Below the pieces are notes generated by a model that ran no database searches, was not told where the DNA came from, and saw only the letters and a list, made by a program, of their open reading frames with translations. Below are positions 45,378 through 56,093 of a stretch of 64,000 nt of DNA, piece after piece. Each line of letters starts with the position of its first letter. The stretch's first letter is position 1. The stretch is from contig JAOVFP010000003.1 in the NCBI GenBank assembly GCA_025738555.1, forward strand, positions 4,960,001-5,024,000, written 5' to 3'. This stretch comes from Cyathus striatus (Eukaryota; Basidiomycota; Agaricomycetes; Agaricales; Nidulariaceae). The position numbers and the translations under genes were made by a program.

Positions 45378-45470
45378 TCAGAGACACCCTCAACGCCTCC
45401 CGCAGTCGCTCCTGTTACCGACGGTTTCATCAATGATCCCTACGTCTTCAGTCTTATCCCTGCGTATTAG
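45378..45470 (+). pseudogene. Possible 3' tail of a host gene beheaded at the copia junction
   Basis: Open from the broken LTR edge: SETPSTPPAVAPV, then DGFINDPYVFSLIPAY and stop. Composition and codon use look like the end of a real protein, and AT-rich 3'-UTR-like sequence follows. Only 30 codons, so it could be chance. Confidence 0.25.
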
Positions 45471-46003
45471 ATAGCCTGATCTATCTCTTTCATTCTTTCA
45501 TTTGTCTTGCGTATACTACTTATTTTTTCATTTATTCGCATCGAATACATCAAACGCATTTTTTTATTGTATTCACATACCACCGTACCATTGTGCATTG
45601 GTGTTTGCATTCATTTCTATCGACATCTGTACACTAGCGCTGTTTTTAACTACATTTACAATGATATCAAGGCACATTAGTTGCTACTGAGTCAGATTAT
45701 TGTGCGGGAGACTTCCCACAGCTAAGAAACCATCACCAGTACGTCAGCATACTTACTTTTGTACTGTATAATACTTCAGTACAGCAAGTAGAAGTTCCCG
45801 TACAGCGGCCCGGGATGCCGGCCTAAATTCCCAAACCTCTGACATTGTGACTGTAACAGTGTGACGATCAGAGCTCAAGTCTAGTTCCCAACGTACGGGT
45901 CTTCGACTCTGCTTGCACACAACTCGCATTATGTTCAAATTTAAATGCTCTTATGCTGGACATAGCAATATGTTTTTAATGGCACTACTTATGACTTCCC
46001 AGT
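45471..46003. other. Intergenic, no gene seen
   Basis: Downstream flank of the GDSL esterase gene (which ends at 46004 on the minus strand). No repeat or RNA gene recognised. Confidence 0.5.
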
Positions 46004-47109
46004 CTAACTCAACCATGTTGTCCACTTGTTCGATTGGCCTCTCATAACCTCTGCCACCTCTCTGGCGACTATTCTGTCTGCTTGCTCACTTGGATGCAGC
46101 TCATCGAACCTGTTTCGGAAGAGTAAGCCATCATCTGGGAGATAGGTCATCAAGCTTACCAGAGATAACTATCTCTGTCGGTCCCATTCACAATTCTGCA
46201 GTCTCCGCTATCACTCACCGACTCGTTGAGCTGGAACACACAGCTCCTTACTGCACCAGTAATGTTTAGAGGGGCCGTCCCGTTGAGGTACAGTGCTGGA
46301 TGTGCAAACATATCTGCGAAGAGCGAATGGGAGTCAAAAATACCTTGACATAAATAGGTGAGTTAATATTCGATCTATTTCTGAAGAGAATGTTGCTAAC
46401 CAATGTGTGCCTCGTGAAGTGTAGGGGCCAGTGCTTGCAACATCAGCTTGGTTAACGCGTTTCCTGACAAAACAAGTTCCTTCATGAATACGCTCCATTC
46501 TGTGGTGTTCCTCTGTGCCGTCCAGAACCTGTTAGGGTAGGAAGTCGGTGCATAGAGGGGCACCGTTTCCAGCGGGATCATCTATATCAGGTATGAATTT
46601 CACTTGTGCTATTGATAAAAATAGTGACTTACGTTTTGGAATAGGAAGTTCCGAGCTCCATTTTGGTAGAGCACCTTCACCCAGTTGACCGTGCACTCCG
46701 TAACATCCACAAGGGACGCAGCATCATTGCCAGTAAGAAGTGCGTTGGATCCCACGTCATTCGTTCCTATCCAAAGAGTGTACAACGTCTGGTCTGAAGT
46801 CAATTTCAGGGACCCATTTGACTTTTCCGTAAAGTACAGTGGAAGCTGGCTTTCGAATAGGGAGGGGAAGGGGCGGAATGTGATATTGTTGGAGCATGTC
46901 GCTCCCGATCTTGCGAAGGGGAATAGGTTGACGTGGGCGAAACCTGCAGCGTACACTGGCCATGGTGTACCTCCATTCGAAGATAGACCTACGTCTGTGT
47001 AGCTGTCGCCGAATGGGACGAAATTTTTTATTTGTCCTGGGCGAAGGCCTGCACCGAAGGCAGACGGCAACGCCAGCAGACTCGCAGCAATGGGGAGGAA
47101 GGAAATCAT
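46004..47109 (-). CDS. Secreted GDSL/SGNH hydrolase, CE16-like acetylesterase
   Basis: Four exons (47109-46633, 46581-46401, 46343-46160, 46109-46004), with GT-AG introns of 51, 57 and 50 bp. The total is 948 nt, giving 315 aa. The start MISFLPIAASLLALPSAFGA is a clear signal peptide; an ATG eight codons upstream would bury it. Catalytic blocks: block I FGDSYTDVG (Ser36), GTND (block III Asn), and near the C terminus FDELHPSEQ with the Asp-His pair. NFLFQNMIPL and DSHSLFADM are family-typical. Length and motifs fit fungal carbohydrate esterase family 16, secreted enzymes that remove acetyl groups from oligosaccharides of hemicellulose; other GDSL lipase subgroups are possible. TATA-like CTATAGATAG lies ~60 bp upstream. 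It is divergent from the Ser-rich gene at 48185. Confidence 0.85.
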
Positions 47110-48184
47110 TGTGTTTCGATAATTTGTCTTCACCGATGCAGGCCCTTTTCATAGTCCCCCGCACGGCTATCTATAGCCCAGAATATTACCATCATTGTGC
47201 TACGTGACCTTCGCGTTCTTCATCACAGATTGTTTTTGGCCCCGAAATATCAGACTATTGGACCACGGGACTCATTTCGCTGGCTCATACGTAGCATCGT
47301 GGAACATTTTGGCTATTTCTGATGGTTTACGCCAGTAGCGACGAATAGGTACGCTAGGAAGATGGATTCTATTAGTCAGGCGGAGATGAGACGGAGGCGT
47401 TCTTTCCGAGAAACTGCCGTGTGAGGAGGTCAAACTCCCATGCAGTCGGTCATCCGTATGGAGTGGGGAAGTTTGGGACGTTCCCAATTACGATAACACA
47501 GTTTATCTGATATGTGGGAAGTGGGGATTTCACATTGCATATGTTCTGCTCGACATCGGAATTTACGGAGGTTTTTGGCGGGCCGGCATGCGTGCGCTCG
47601 GCTCTGTGCTTCTGTAGGGTGATTTCGGTACCAGACACGGCAGCGACAAGAGAAAGGATGATATAGCATTATAGAAAGAGTAGATACTACGTACATAGAA
47701 CCCCTAGATTATTGGTAGTCGCGTCTGGTTCGCGTCCTAAATTGAAAAAGAGCGTGACATGATGTGTGTGACAGGGCGCGTATGCGTGACTAGAAGTGGA
47801 CCATTGTGATTTGTGCGGGGTGCTTGGCAACCTTTCGTCCGTCTTTGGTGACTGTCTCCGTTGTTAACTTCCAACTACGGTCGAATGTTTTGACCATCTC
47901 CATTCCACAAAGACGGATGCCACATCTTTCTTTTGCAAAATTGCCTTTCTTCGTCGCTTCTCATTCATAGCTCAGCACCGCACCCGCCATTCCTTTCATT
48001 GTCTCTAAACAGACCATTGACTCGGAAGTCTATAAAATCTTCAACAGGGACGAAGCCTACACTTGGGCCAAAATATTATCAGGACGCACTTCCACCCGAC
48101 ACTCATTGTTCCATCACTCATTCGGGGGATTCCTCGACGCGCACTGTTGCATAAATACCTTTAAAAGACCAACTTACTGACACG
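47110..48184. other. Shared upstream region of two divergent genes
   Basis: About 1.07 kb between the GDSL esterase (-) and the Ser-rich protein gene (+), presumably holding both promoters. The minus-strand open frames (47272-47696) lack coding character. Confidence 0.5.
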
Positions 48185-49954
48185 ATGAATCTTTACGACA
48201 AGGGTGAATCAACAGGGATGGAAATAGAAGTTCAGTGGCAGCCGACGCAGGCCACAGGTAATGCTGCATGGGACAAGCTGCTGAAGGAAGCTAGGGCCAA
48301 TAGAAGCACGTTCTCTTCTGTCTATTCCTTTTGCCATTTCCTGACATTCATGTTAGCTGATATAGCGCCGGATTACAGTGCATTTGAAGCATCTGCAACA
48401 ACCAGCAAGCCAACCCGCAGTCCAGGGGGCGAATCGCCAGCTCGTCCTGTCTTTACTGGAAGTCCTTTTTGGGCTGTAGATGGATCCCCTTTAGCACGCG
48501 TTCGTCGCGTCGCGTCTAGTCGAGCTCCAACCCGCAATCGCTCTCGTCGGTCTGACCCAAATGACCACATCCCTTTGAATAGTCTTTTAGATGACCTGAC
48601 TAAGCTTGCTGAGGAGGCTAGAGCTACAACATACGTTAAGAGTAATTTATCGCGAGATACGGAGAATTCACATGCAACCACAGACACACTCACGGACGTT
48701 CCTACACAGTCGGCTCATTTGAATTCTGTTCGTGATGTAAAAGGGAAGGGGAAAGGCAAAGCGTACGTCCTTCCCCCGGTGACTGGCATGTCTATGGAGG
48801 TCTCTGTAGGGAATATCGGGCAAGGCTCTGGTAATTTGAGTGTGAATATGGATAGACCTGCAAGTCGTTCCTCCGCTGCCTTATCTTCTCCAAGGTCGCG
48901 TTCAGCGTCTACCTCGTCGCATCATGTCCCTGCTGCAAGTTCCTCGCGCAAGCTGCAGCGGTATAGTTCATATCCCAGCTCATCGTCTATGTTTTCCTCT
49001 TCCTCTACCCAACTCCTTGATATCCCAACCCAACCACTGTACCCAAGACGCGACCCTCCAGCAAATGATGTGCATCGACAACCTCAGCCTCTTATGCGCA
49101 GCACAACTGTGGCTCCCCCACCGAAGCCGACTGTTCGTATGCACCCGTTGCTAATTCAACAATCGCAAGCTCAAACTCAGGGGGGGTCTTCAACTTCGGT
49201 GCCAAAGGCTGCTGATCATGCACATCTAGGTAGACCTACCTCATCCACTGGCACCTATTCACGGGTACCCTCCACCTCATCCTCTCGTCCATTTTCACGT
49301 GTACCCTCCAACTCATCCACTCGTTCATATTCAGATATACCCCCCACGTCCACTCGTCCACCAGCCGTCGGACCCCACCGTGTTCCTGCCCATTCATCCT
49401 CCACCTCCAATATCAGAGCACCATCGCTGGGCATGCGTCGGACTCGTACCTACCCCTCCACCCCGTTCCAACACCATTCCACTGGGGTAACCCCAAGTCA
49501 GAAACTTCCGACCCGACAGCGCAGCTTCAGGCCTCCACTGGGAGGTACTGCTACACAACGACGACCTGCTGATCCGGAGCGGCTGAAAGCTATTGAGCAG
49601 GGAATTAGGGAGGCTCAGGCGAGCAGCCAGCAGCTGGTGTATAGTCAGATTCAACACCAACCACCTCAGGCCCCTGCTGGATCGCAGGGTAGTACGGCGT
49701 CTTGCGAAAGTTATACGTCTAATAGAAGCAAGTCGAGGAATTCGACATCTACGGCAAATACTAGTGTTGAGGAGGTACCTCCTGTGCGTGTAATGAAGAA
49801 GGAAGTAGAGCATAGAGCAGAATGCGAAGAAAAGGACGACGATATGGATGCGGATATCCCGCGTGATGGTACCGATCCGGATTCGTCATTCGGGGACGTA
49901 TCCTTCGATATGGATGTAACTGCGTTGGAAGAAACTATGAAGATGTATGATTGA
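48185..49954 (+). CDS. Ser/Pro/Arg-rich low-complexity protein, function unknown
   Basis: One uninterrupted frame of 589 codons from MNLYDKGEST to MKMYD-stop. The N-terminal ~70 residues (MEIEVQWQPTQ, AWDKLLKEARA) are the only part that may fold. The rest is disordered, with Ser, Pro, Thr and Arg runs. A degenerate repeat (YSRVPSTSSSR, FSRVPSNSSTR, YSDIPPTSTR) lies near residues 355-400. The C terminus is acidic (KDDDMDADIPRDGTDPDSS) and ends in a short helix-like VTALEETMKMY. Basic clusters (ARVRRVASSR, RNRSRRSD) could be nuclear signals. I do not recognise a family. A long frame this rich in CpG and free of stops is unlikely by chance; an N-terminal intron cannot be excluded but none keeps frame. 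Confidence 0.75.
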   Translation: MNLYDKGESTGMEIEVQWQPTQATGNAAWDKLLKEARANRSTFSSVYSFCHFLTFMLADIAPDYSAFEASATTSKPTRSPGGESPARPVFTGSPFWAVDGSPLARVRRVASSRAPTRNRSRRSDPNDHIPLNSLLDDLTKLAEEARATTYVKSNLSRDTENSHATTDTLTDVPTQSAHLNSVRDVKGKGKGKAYVLPPVTGMSMEVSVGNIGQGSGNLSVNMDRPASRSSAALSSPRSRSASTSSHHVPAASSSRKLQRYSSYPSSSSMFSSSSTQLLDIPTQPLYPRRDPPANDVHRQPQPLMRSTTVAPPPKPTVRMHPLLIQQSQAQTQGGSSTSVPKAADHAHLGRPTSSTGTYSRVPSTSSSRPFSRVPSNSSTRSYSDIPPTSTRPPAVGPHRVPAHSSSTSNIRAPSLGMRRTRTYPSTPFQHHSTGVTPSQKLPTRQRSFRPPLGGTATQRRPADPERLKAIEQGIREAQASSQQLVYSQIQHQPPQAPAGSQGSTASCESYTSNRSKSRNSTSTANTSVEEVPPVRVMKKEVEHRAECEEKDDDMDADIPRDGTDPDSSFGDVSFDMDVTALEETMKMYD

Positions 49955-51109
49955 GCAGGTACATTGTTTTAACTTAAGTTGCGATTTCTTGCTTTGGTCA
50001 CGCTTCTTTATTTCCACTTATGTACCGAATACGATATGCATGCTGCCTCCTCTTGATTTATGTGTTAGTTAATGTATGTGATTCATACAATTCTTACCTT
50101 ACTTACTTTTACCTCTGGTCAACATGTTGCATTTGAGCGTTATGTACCTACTGCACCCCCAATAATAATAAGTATGTAATTGACATCTACTTACCCTTGC
50201 ATCTGACTACGTAATTGTATGAGTAATTGTATGGACTAGCTTCGGATTGGCTATTACTGGGCTACTTATTACTAGAAAGTTTTTGAACTTCACAATTCAA
50301 TTATCGAACTAAGCGCCAAGTAAACGCGTTCCGGCGCGTAAGTTTCTGTCAGCTGACTTGGAAATTGACTTAATCAGTTGATCTCGACTCTCGACTCTCG
50401 ACACTTCGCTCTCCTCAGAGTCCACTCGAGTCTCCTTTGAAATGATGATTAGCATGTTCGACTTGCCTACGTATTACGTAAAGTGCTGGCCTTACTGTAT
50501 AGAACAACGAGGACCGAACGAGAAGACTTAATGCACTTACAAGTTATTACTACAATATCACAGAGCAGCAAAGGACATCCACGGTGTAGGATGGGAATCA
50601 GTTTTGCGGTAAGTCGACGAAGGCTGCGAGATTTCGGACACCTTTTTCCCGGCGATACTCCAGGACATGCAACTGGACCAAATTCGGAAAACTTATCTCC
50701 TCATAAATCAAGAAAGCATTTTCGCCTAGGGATCATTTGTAGGTTAAAGTAGTCAAATTTAATGCTTGTCTATTGGAAATGGAGACTCTTGCGTCGACCA
50801 GTCATTGCAACCTCGCTTATTAGATTGTGTTGTTGGCTAGAATCGATTGGCTCGTTAGGGTTTCTAAACTAGTGTAATATTCAAACGAAAGGAAGAACCG
50901 TGTAACTATACAGTAAGCTTATGGATTCGTCAGTTCTTGGTATCAACAGTAGTCCTATATTGGCATTGTGACTTGTAAGTGGCAAGTAACTTACCATGCA
51001 TGTAATTGTAAGTATTGCGAAGTGTGTCACCGAAACGTCATTGGTTCCAGAAGGATCGGGTAATTGTGAGAAGGCTATGTCTTGGATTCCAAACATTGCA
51101 AAGCAGCCA

Positions 51110-51139
51110 TGACGTCACTGAGCCTTATACGTGACGTCA
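51110..51139. promoter_or_regulatory. Two CRE (TGACGTCA) sites upstream of the CsbD-like gene
   Basis: Perfect palindromic TGACGTCA at 51110-51117 and 51132-51139, 22 bp apart, ~230-260 bp before the ATG. A weaker GATGACCTCA follows at ~51148. In fungi such sites bind Atf1/CREB-type bZIP factors, so stress-responsive expression is likely. Confidence 0.65.
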
Positions 51140-51268
51140 TACCGTCGGATGACCTCATATCCTCACTGCAGCAGACTTCAACACCAATTCAGCACCATCG
51201 GGTTCCACTTTTCGATACAAATATACGTACCGTAGCATGCTATTTTTAGAGTGTGTTGACGATGGAAT

Positions 51269-51278
51269 TATATAAAAG
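51269..51278 (+). promoter_or_regulatory. TATA box of the CsbD-like gene
   Basis: TATATAAAAG lies 90 bp upstream of the ATG and is followed by a CA-rich leader (ATCACAACACATTCACAC), a common arrangement in highly expressed fungal genes. Confidence 0.7.
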
Positions 51279-51367
51279 GGATGCATTCAGCATCGAAAGT
51301 CATCACAACACATTCACACTCGAAACTTTCTCGAACACACACAACTTTACGAACACACTTACATACA

Positions 51368-51809
51368 ATGTCTTCCTCTACCAACAACACTTTTTCCGGC
51401 GAGCCCAAGTACGTAGAGTTTTGGTATTAAACATATCGAGGCATGTTGCTAATCTAATTTCATTCTGCAGCAAGACCTCTGGTCAATTCCACTCCGTAAA
51501 GGGCACGGTCGTCGAGACCATTGGTAACCTCACTGGAGCCACTTCATGGCAACAATCCGGCAAGCAAGAGCATGCTGCTGGAGAAGCCGAGTACAATGCT
51601 GCTCAGGCCAAGGGATACGTTGAGGGAACTGCTGACCGCATCGGCGGCAAGAAGGACTCCATTGTCGGTGCAGTCACTGGCGACAAGTCACAACAAGCAA
51701 GCGGTGAGTACATTTACTAGTCCAGCAAAATCGTGTAGCTGACTTCTATTTCTCAGGCAACGCTCGTCATGATAAAGGCCAGGCCCAACAAGAAATCAAC
51801 AGCCCATAA
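51368..51809 (+). CDS. CsbD-like protein related to Hmp1 (mismatch and cruciform DNA-binding protein)
   Basis: Three exons (51368-51408, 51471-51703, 51757-51809), giving 327 nt and 108 aa. Starts [15 protein letters not shown]. The core has two CsbD-like repeats, each built around SVKG..VE..GN and a later [20 protein letters not shown], and contains [20 protein letters not shown]. This layout matches the basidiomycete proteins named after Ustilago maydis Hmp1, a ~100-residue protein reported to bind mismatched base pairs and four-way junctions; bacterial CsbD is a general-stress protein. It is small, hydrophilic and Gly/Ala-rich, with no signal peptide. Twin CRE sites and a strong TATA box point to stress induction. 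The assignment rests on pattern memory, not on a search. Confidence 0.8.
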
Positions 51810-52092
51810 ATTACCGTACTTGCTTTTACGATAATCTAAATGCATTGGAAGGATGAAGCATATGTATAATTAGTAATTGTATGCAGAAGGAATACTTACA
51901 AGGGAAATACACGCCTTAATATAATAATAACGAACTTGCTTTCAATCCATAAAGTCGGATCCATCACTTCGAAGGGAAACAGTGTCAAGTTGGTTCAAGG
52001 ATACGAAGTATAGTCATGCAAAGAGTACCAAGCTAGATCGTTACACATGATGGGAATGTCCTCCTGAAACTTAATCGAAAAGCGTTTCATAA
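51810..52092. other. Short intergenic, no feature
   Basis: 3' flank of the CsbD-like gene and upstream flank of the tRNA gene. Confidence 0.5.
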
Positions 52093-52185
52093 GCTGGGAT
52101 GGCCGAGTCGTTAAGGCGAGTGATTTGAACTTGTTCAAATATCACTTGGTGTTTCACCGCGTAGGTTCAAATCCTGCTTCCAGCG
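52093..52185 (+). tRNA. tRNA-Ser (anticodon UGA) with an 11-nt intron
   Basis: The acceptor stem GCTGGGA pairs with TTCCAGC (one G-T), with discriminator G at 52185 as expected for Ser. A box TGGCCGAGTCG; B box GGTTCAAATCC. Anticodon stem AGTGA/TCACT, loop T-T-TGA-A. The intron CTTGTTCAAAT (52130-52140) follows base 37, and its TTCAA pairs with the anticodon region, the usual form of tRNA introns. The long variable arm (GGTG-TTT-CACC) marks a class II tRNA. A T5 terminator follows at 52189. Leu is excluded by the discriminator. Confidence 0.9.
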
Positions 52186-52717
52186 AATCTTTTTGGCATT
52201 TTTTAGAAACTTTAATAAGTATAGTAAAATCGGAACCTTTGATGCGATTTAAATGGGACGCTAGTATTATGTAGAGTGCTACATATTGGTTATTTAAACA
52301 GTCCAATAATCGAGGTTTTAGAGTAAACTTGATGTGGTAAAAATAACGGAGAAATACACGACGTAGACAGACGTAGAAACAAATTTTTGAATGTACATTT
52401 TAAAATCTCGCAATGAAAATTAGCATGCTAGTATAGTATTATTGCACCATTGTACACGAAAATTATCATGATTCAAAAGTGTAAATCGAAGGAGATATGA
52501 GTGAAATAGTGATATATTTTGTAGAATACTTATGTCGCTATGTAACGGACTCAGAGGCGGATCAGGGCTTAGATACATTTGGATATTCTGATATTAGACT
52601 TCTATGGAAGATGCAACATACCAAGTTCAGTGGATATAGAGTGAAAATTGAATGAGATCTCGGAGTCGTAAATCAGCATCGAGACTGGATTTCTCCGTAC
52701 AGATTACAATGGTGTTA
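52186..52717. other. AT-rich intergenic, no gene seen
   Basis: Contains only the tRNA terminator at its left end. Confidence 0.5.
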
Positions 52718-52994
52718 CTGGACTCTTTCGACCAAGTGTTCAGTCACGCGTCACGCAGGGCGTTTGAACTGAACACTTGAGCGCATTTGTCACGCGTCAC
52801 AGGCTGCTATGAACATAAGTTTTGAGACAAATACGGCGCTTACTTAGCCGATTTTTCCGCCCGTGCCGGGCAGATGTAGGGGCATGAACAGAACCACCAG
52901 GTGTCACGTACCAGCGCAGGGTTTGAACACTTGGTCAAACCAATTTTTCGCGTCACGCACCAGAAGCCGTGAACAAGTGGTCGAAAGTCTCCAG
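52718..52994. mobile_element. 277-bp MITE with TA target duplication
   Basis: Terminal inverted repeats CTGGACTCTTTCGACCA (left) and CTGGAGACTTTCGACCA (right, opposite strand) agree at about 20 of 24 bases over their full length. TA flanks both ends (52716-52717, 52995-52996). There is no coding frame. TA duplication and size fit a Tc1/mariner-type non-autonomous element. The interior repeats GTCACGCGTCACG-like words. Confidence 0.65.
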
Positions 52995-54102
52995 TATAGC
53001 AATACTTACTTCAGTGGACAGTTGAAGATCCCAATTTTGGAGACTAAATTGATGATTCTGTATGCAGCATAAAACTCTTAGCAATGATGATGAAAATTAG
53101 CTTGCCAATAGGTGCCTCCTCTTTACCGGACAACATCTGATTTTTTAGCGTAAATAAACTCGAAGTGGCTTATTAGCTCACTTTTATGTGCCCGGCGGCC
53201 TCTCTTTGTACGTCGATTCTTTTTCCGTAAGCAACACTAAGGAAATATTTTTATGAAAAATATTGAGGCTACGCCTCGAGCCTCGATGAAACGCAATGAA
53301 GGATGAAATACCAGCGTTTATAAATTCTTGGCATTTTCGAGGAGTCAGTAACTTGAGACAGGGAGACTTGGAGTTGAGTTGGAGTTAGAAAAATTACAGT
53401 GAATCACGATTCAACTTTGGAAAAATCGAGAGATCACTGGAAATTGAAAGTAAACTTGTACGAGAGAGTACATAAAAGACGAGGAGGTAAGAGTCGTACC
53501 ATCTTGGAATTTTATCAACCAAGACTGAACTCTATGACGCGAGGACGATCATCGGGGTCCTTAAAGGAGGAATCGTACCACTACTTGGCTGAATTGCGAC
53601 GACTGTTTTACATGACTAGAGTGAGCATCCTGCTCGCAATGATTTTGTGAGCTTCTGCAATAGAGCCTGGAACTTTGTTGAGTGCGCTAGGATTTTGTCG
53701 ATGTACCCAAGTTACCCCAAGTCGTCGCCGGGCACAATTATAATGAGCTCGTGATGTCCATAAACTGATTGCATGATCTGCGCTAGGCACGAGCCCGAAT
53801 TGCACCCGCCGACGTCGGGCGCGCTCCGCAGCTCAACGATCCAGTCGCAATTTTCTTATTACAGTATTTCCTGCTTCAGTGGCTTAAGCTTTGCTTCTTC
53901 TCATCTACGCACGCTCTATCGACGCTCTACACTTGCTCTACACGTCTATCTTTGTACTTACGATCCAAAGATATCCCAACGAATCTTCCAGAACTTTGAC
54001 GCCCGGAAACACCGCGTCCCATCTGTAATCTAACCGCCTCAAGGCACTATTCATTCTCAGAATCTCACTATTAGAACGGCGACCCCTACAAATTAATAGT
54101 AT
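52995..54102. other. Intergenic, no gene seen
   Basis: An 83-codon frame at 53399 lacks support. The right end is CT-rich and is probably the promoter of the metallophosphoesterase gene. Confidence 0.5.
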
Positions 54103-55528
54103 ATGAATCCAATAACGATGCCCCATCCACGCAGACTCAATTCATCCTCTTCAATCGCTCTTCCAGCGCGCAAAACGTCGCATGCGTTCACATACCACCC
54201 CCGCGCCCTGCACACACCAACGTCCATCATCCACCTCGAATATGACCCTGCGAATGTGCCTCCCAAACCTGGCCCTGAATGGACACGGTTCGTCTGCATC
54301 AGCGATACTCATTCACGTATATTTGAAGTGCCAGAGGGGGATGTGCTGCTGCACACTGGCGACTTGACAAATACGGGCCTGGTGCAGGAGTTTAGAAAGA
54401 CGGTGGATTGGTTGAAAGGGCTGAGACACCGAAAGAAGATGTATGTCGTTGGTGTTCTTCATTTTATTTATGGTCTGTGGTGGCTGTGGGTGCTGATTCG
54501 GGGAAGAATTATAGCAGGGAATCATGATCTGTCACTTCACAGTGGATGGTATGAGCAGAATTTTACTAGGTGGCACGGGCATGGCGACATGCAGGTATGC
54601 CTCGTTCCCTGCCGCGTAGATTCGTGGTTCTAAACGTCGATCTCTTCTTTAGGACAGAAACGCAATAATGAGGTTCCTTCAAGGGCCAGAAGCAACTGCA
54701 GCGGGACTCGTATACCTCCAAGATGAAGAATACACCTTTCAAGTGAAAGAAGGCGGTAGAAGATGGAGCGTCTATGGGTCTCCTGTATGTATTCCCTTTT
54801 CCCCGTCCTTCTCACTTACTTACAGACCAGAGTAGTGGACACCAGATTTCTACAACTGGGCATTCAACTATACATCGAGCCAAGCCGGCTCCCTCGTCTC
54901 CCGCATACCCAGAACCGACATCCTGTCCGTTCCCCGTGCCCTCTCTCTTCCTTCTTCCCCTTACATTTCTCTCTCTTTTAACTAGACTAACTCATGGACC
55001 CCCATACCAAATGCACGACCTTACCTACACGGGTTCAGTAGTCGGCTGCCCCGCCCTCCGCAAACGCATAGCTCATCTCCGCCCGCGCCTCCACGTCGCC
55101 GGACACATCCACGAATCGCGCGGCGGGTGCGTCTGGGCCTGGCCCGATCGCCTCCACTTCCCCTCTTCCCCACCATGCACCTCTCCTTCCAACACGTCGC
55201 CGTACTCCTCTGGTCCCAATACACCAGCCGAATACACAATGCAGGATTACACCTCTTCCGCTGGTATGCCGTGGGAGGCAGATGGGGAATTGGTAGTTGG
55301 GAACACAAATATTTTGAATTATGCGGTGACGAATAAGAATAGGGATGGTGGGATGGATGTGGTTGAGGAAGACGAAGGTGAAGGAGAGGTTGGGGGAGGG
55401 GGAAAGAGCAGACGGTATTTGTTAATGCATCTAACGCCCCCAGTGGCAAGTACGCGTGGAGAGAAGACGTGAAAGTGCCATTTGGAGGCCCAGGGTTTCA
55501 AGCTGTTATAGTAGATTTGAAGGACTAG
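54103..55528 (+). CDS. Calcineurin-like metallophosphoesterase (MPPED/UPF0046-type)
   Basis: Exons 54103-54440, 54507-54594, 54653-54784, 54836-54924 and 54986-55528. All five metal-binding blocks of the fold are present in order: CISDTHSR, LLHTGDLTN, IIIAGNHD, LLTHGPPY and HVAGHIHESRG. The introns fall between or inside these and were placed by keeping the motifs in frame. After the last block is an insert rich in Ser, Pro, Gly and Glu. A conserved-looking C terminus follows (VFVNASNAPSGKYAW, PFGGPGFQAVIVDLKD), reached only by a one-base frame change in a G-rich run near 55390-55403. That is either an indel in this allele or assembly, or an unrecognised short intron. Likely a cytosolic phosphodiesterase; substrate unknown. 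Confidence 0.8.
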
Positions 55529-56093
55529 ACTTGCATCTGGGTCCCGGAAGAAGAAGAATGTAATCGAATGGTATGTTCTGACTTTTGGTTCCGCGTTAGG
55601 GGATTGACTGTGATAGGGGTTAGAATTGGCACGATAATATCTCTGCAGCACACTGTTCAGCAATACACACTACTTACCTCAAAATGAAAACGATTGGAAT
55701 CATATTTATTATGTATCAGTAATATTCTCTTTTTTGCATTGTTAATTTCTTGGTGATCGAACTATGGCCTATCTATTCTCTGATTTCGGGATGATGTACC
55801 GAGACTATCACGAATTGTTACAAACTTGCGTCCTTCAATTGCCAATAGGCTCGTACTGGACTGGTATAGCTGCGATCCGGCACATTCTCGACGTCGAGGG
55901 AACTAATGCGGCACGTTCCCCCTTTCTCGTCCTGGTCTGGTCTGGAGTCACACCATAGACCATTAAACTAGCTTTAATCTTCGTCGAAGTGCGAAGTAAT
56001 ATATACATGTAGGATAAACTGTAGCAATAATTGAGTGGGGAGTGCAAGATAGTTTTATCTACATCATCAGTATCATAAATACTTGACAATTAC
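55529..56093. other. Intergenic between convergent genes
   Basis: 3' flanks of the metallophosphoesterase (+) and the mitochondrial protein (-). No gene seen; the 64-codon frame at 55764 is unsupported. Confidence 0.5.

Larger units (their letters stand above)
49955..51367. other. Intergenic region with the promoter of the CsbD-like gene at its right end
   Basis: No gene seen; an 89-codon frame at 50483 lacks support. A tandem TCTCGACTCTCGAC stretch lies near 50385. CRE sites and a TATA box are listed separately. Confidence 0.5.

Noticed and set aside
48318..48354. Intron in the N terminus of the Ser-rich protein (GTCTAT...GTTAG)
   Set aside because: 37 bp is too short and removal breaks the frame; the uninterrupted frame is preferred.
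50483..50752. 89-codon frame upstream of the CsbD-like gene
   Set aside because: No start context, no motif, isolated in AT-rich intergenic sequence.
52093..52185. tRNA-Leu instead of tRNA-Ser
   Set aside because: Discriminator is G, and the anticodon read after placing the intron is UGA; both favour Ser.
53399..53650. 83-codon frame MNHDSTLEKS...
   Set aside because: No domain and surrounded by non-coding sequence; likely chance.
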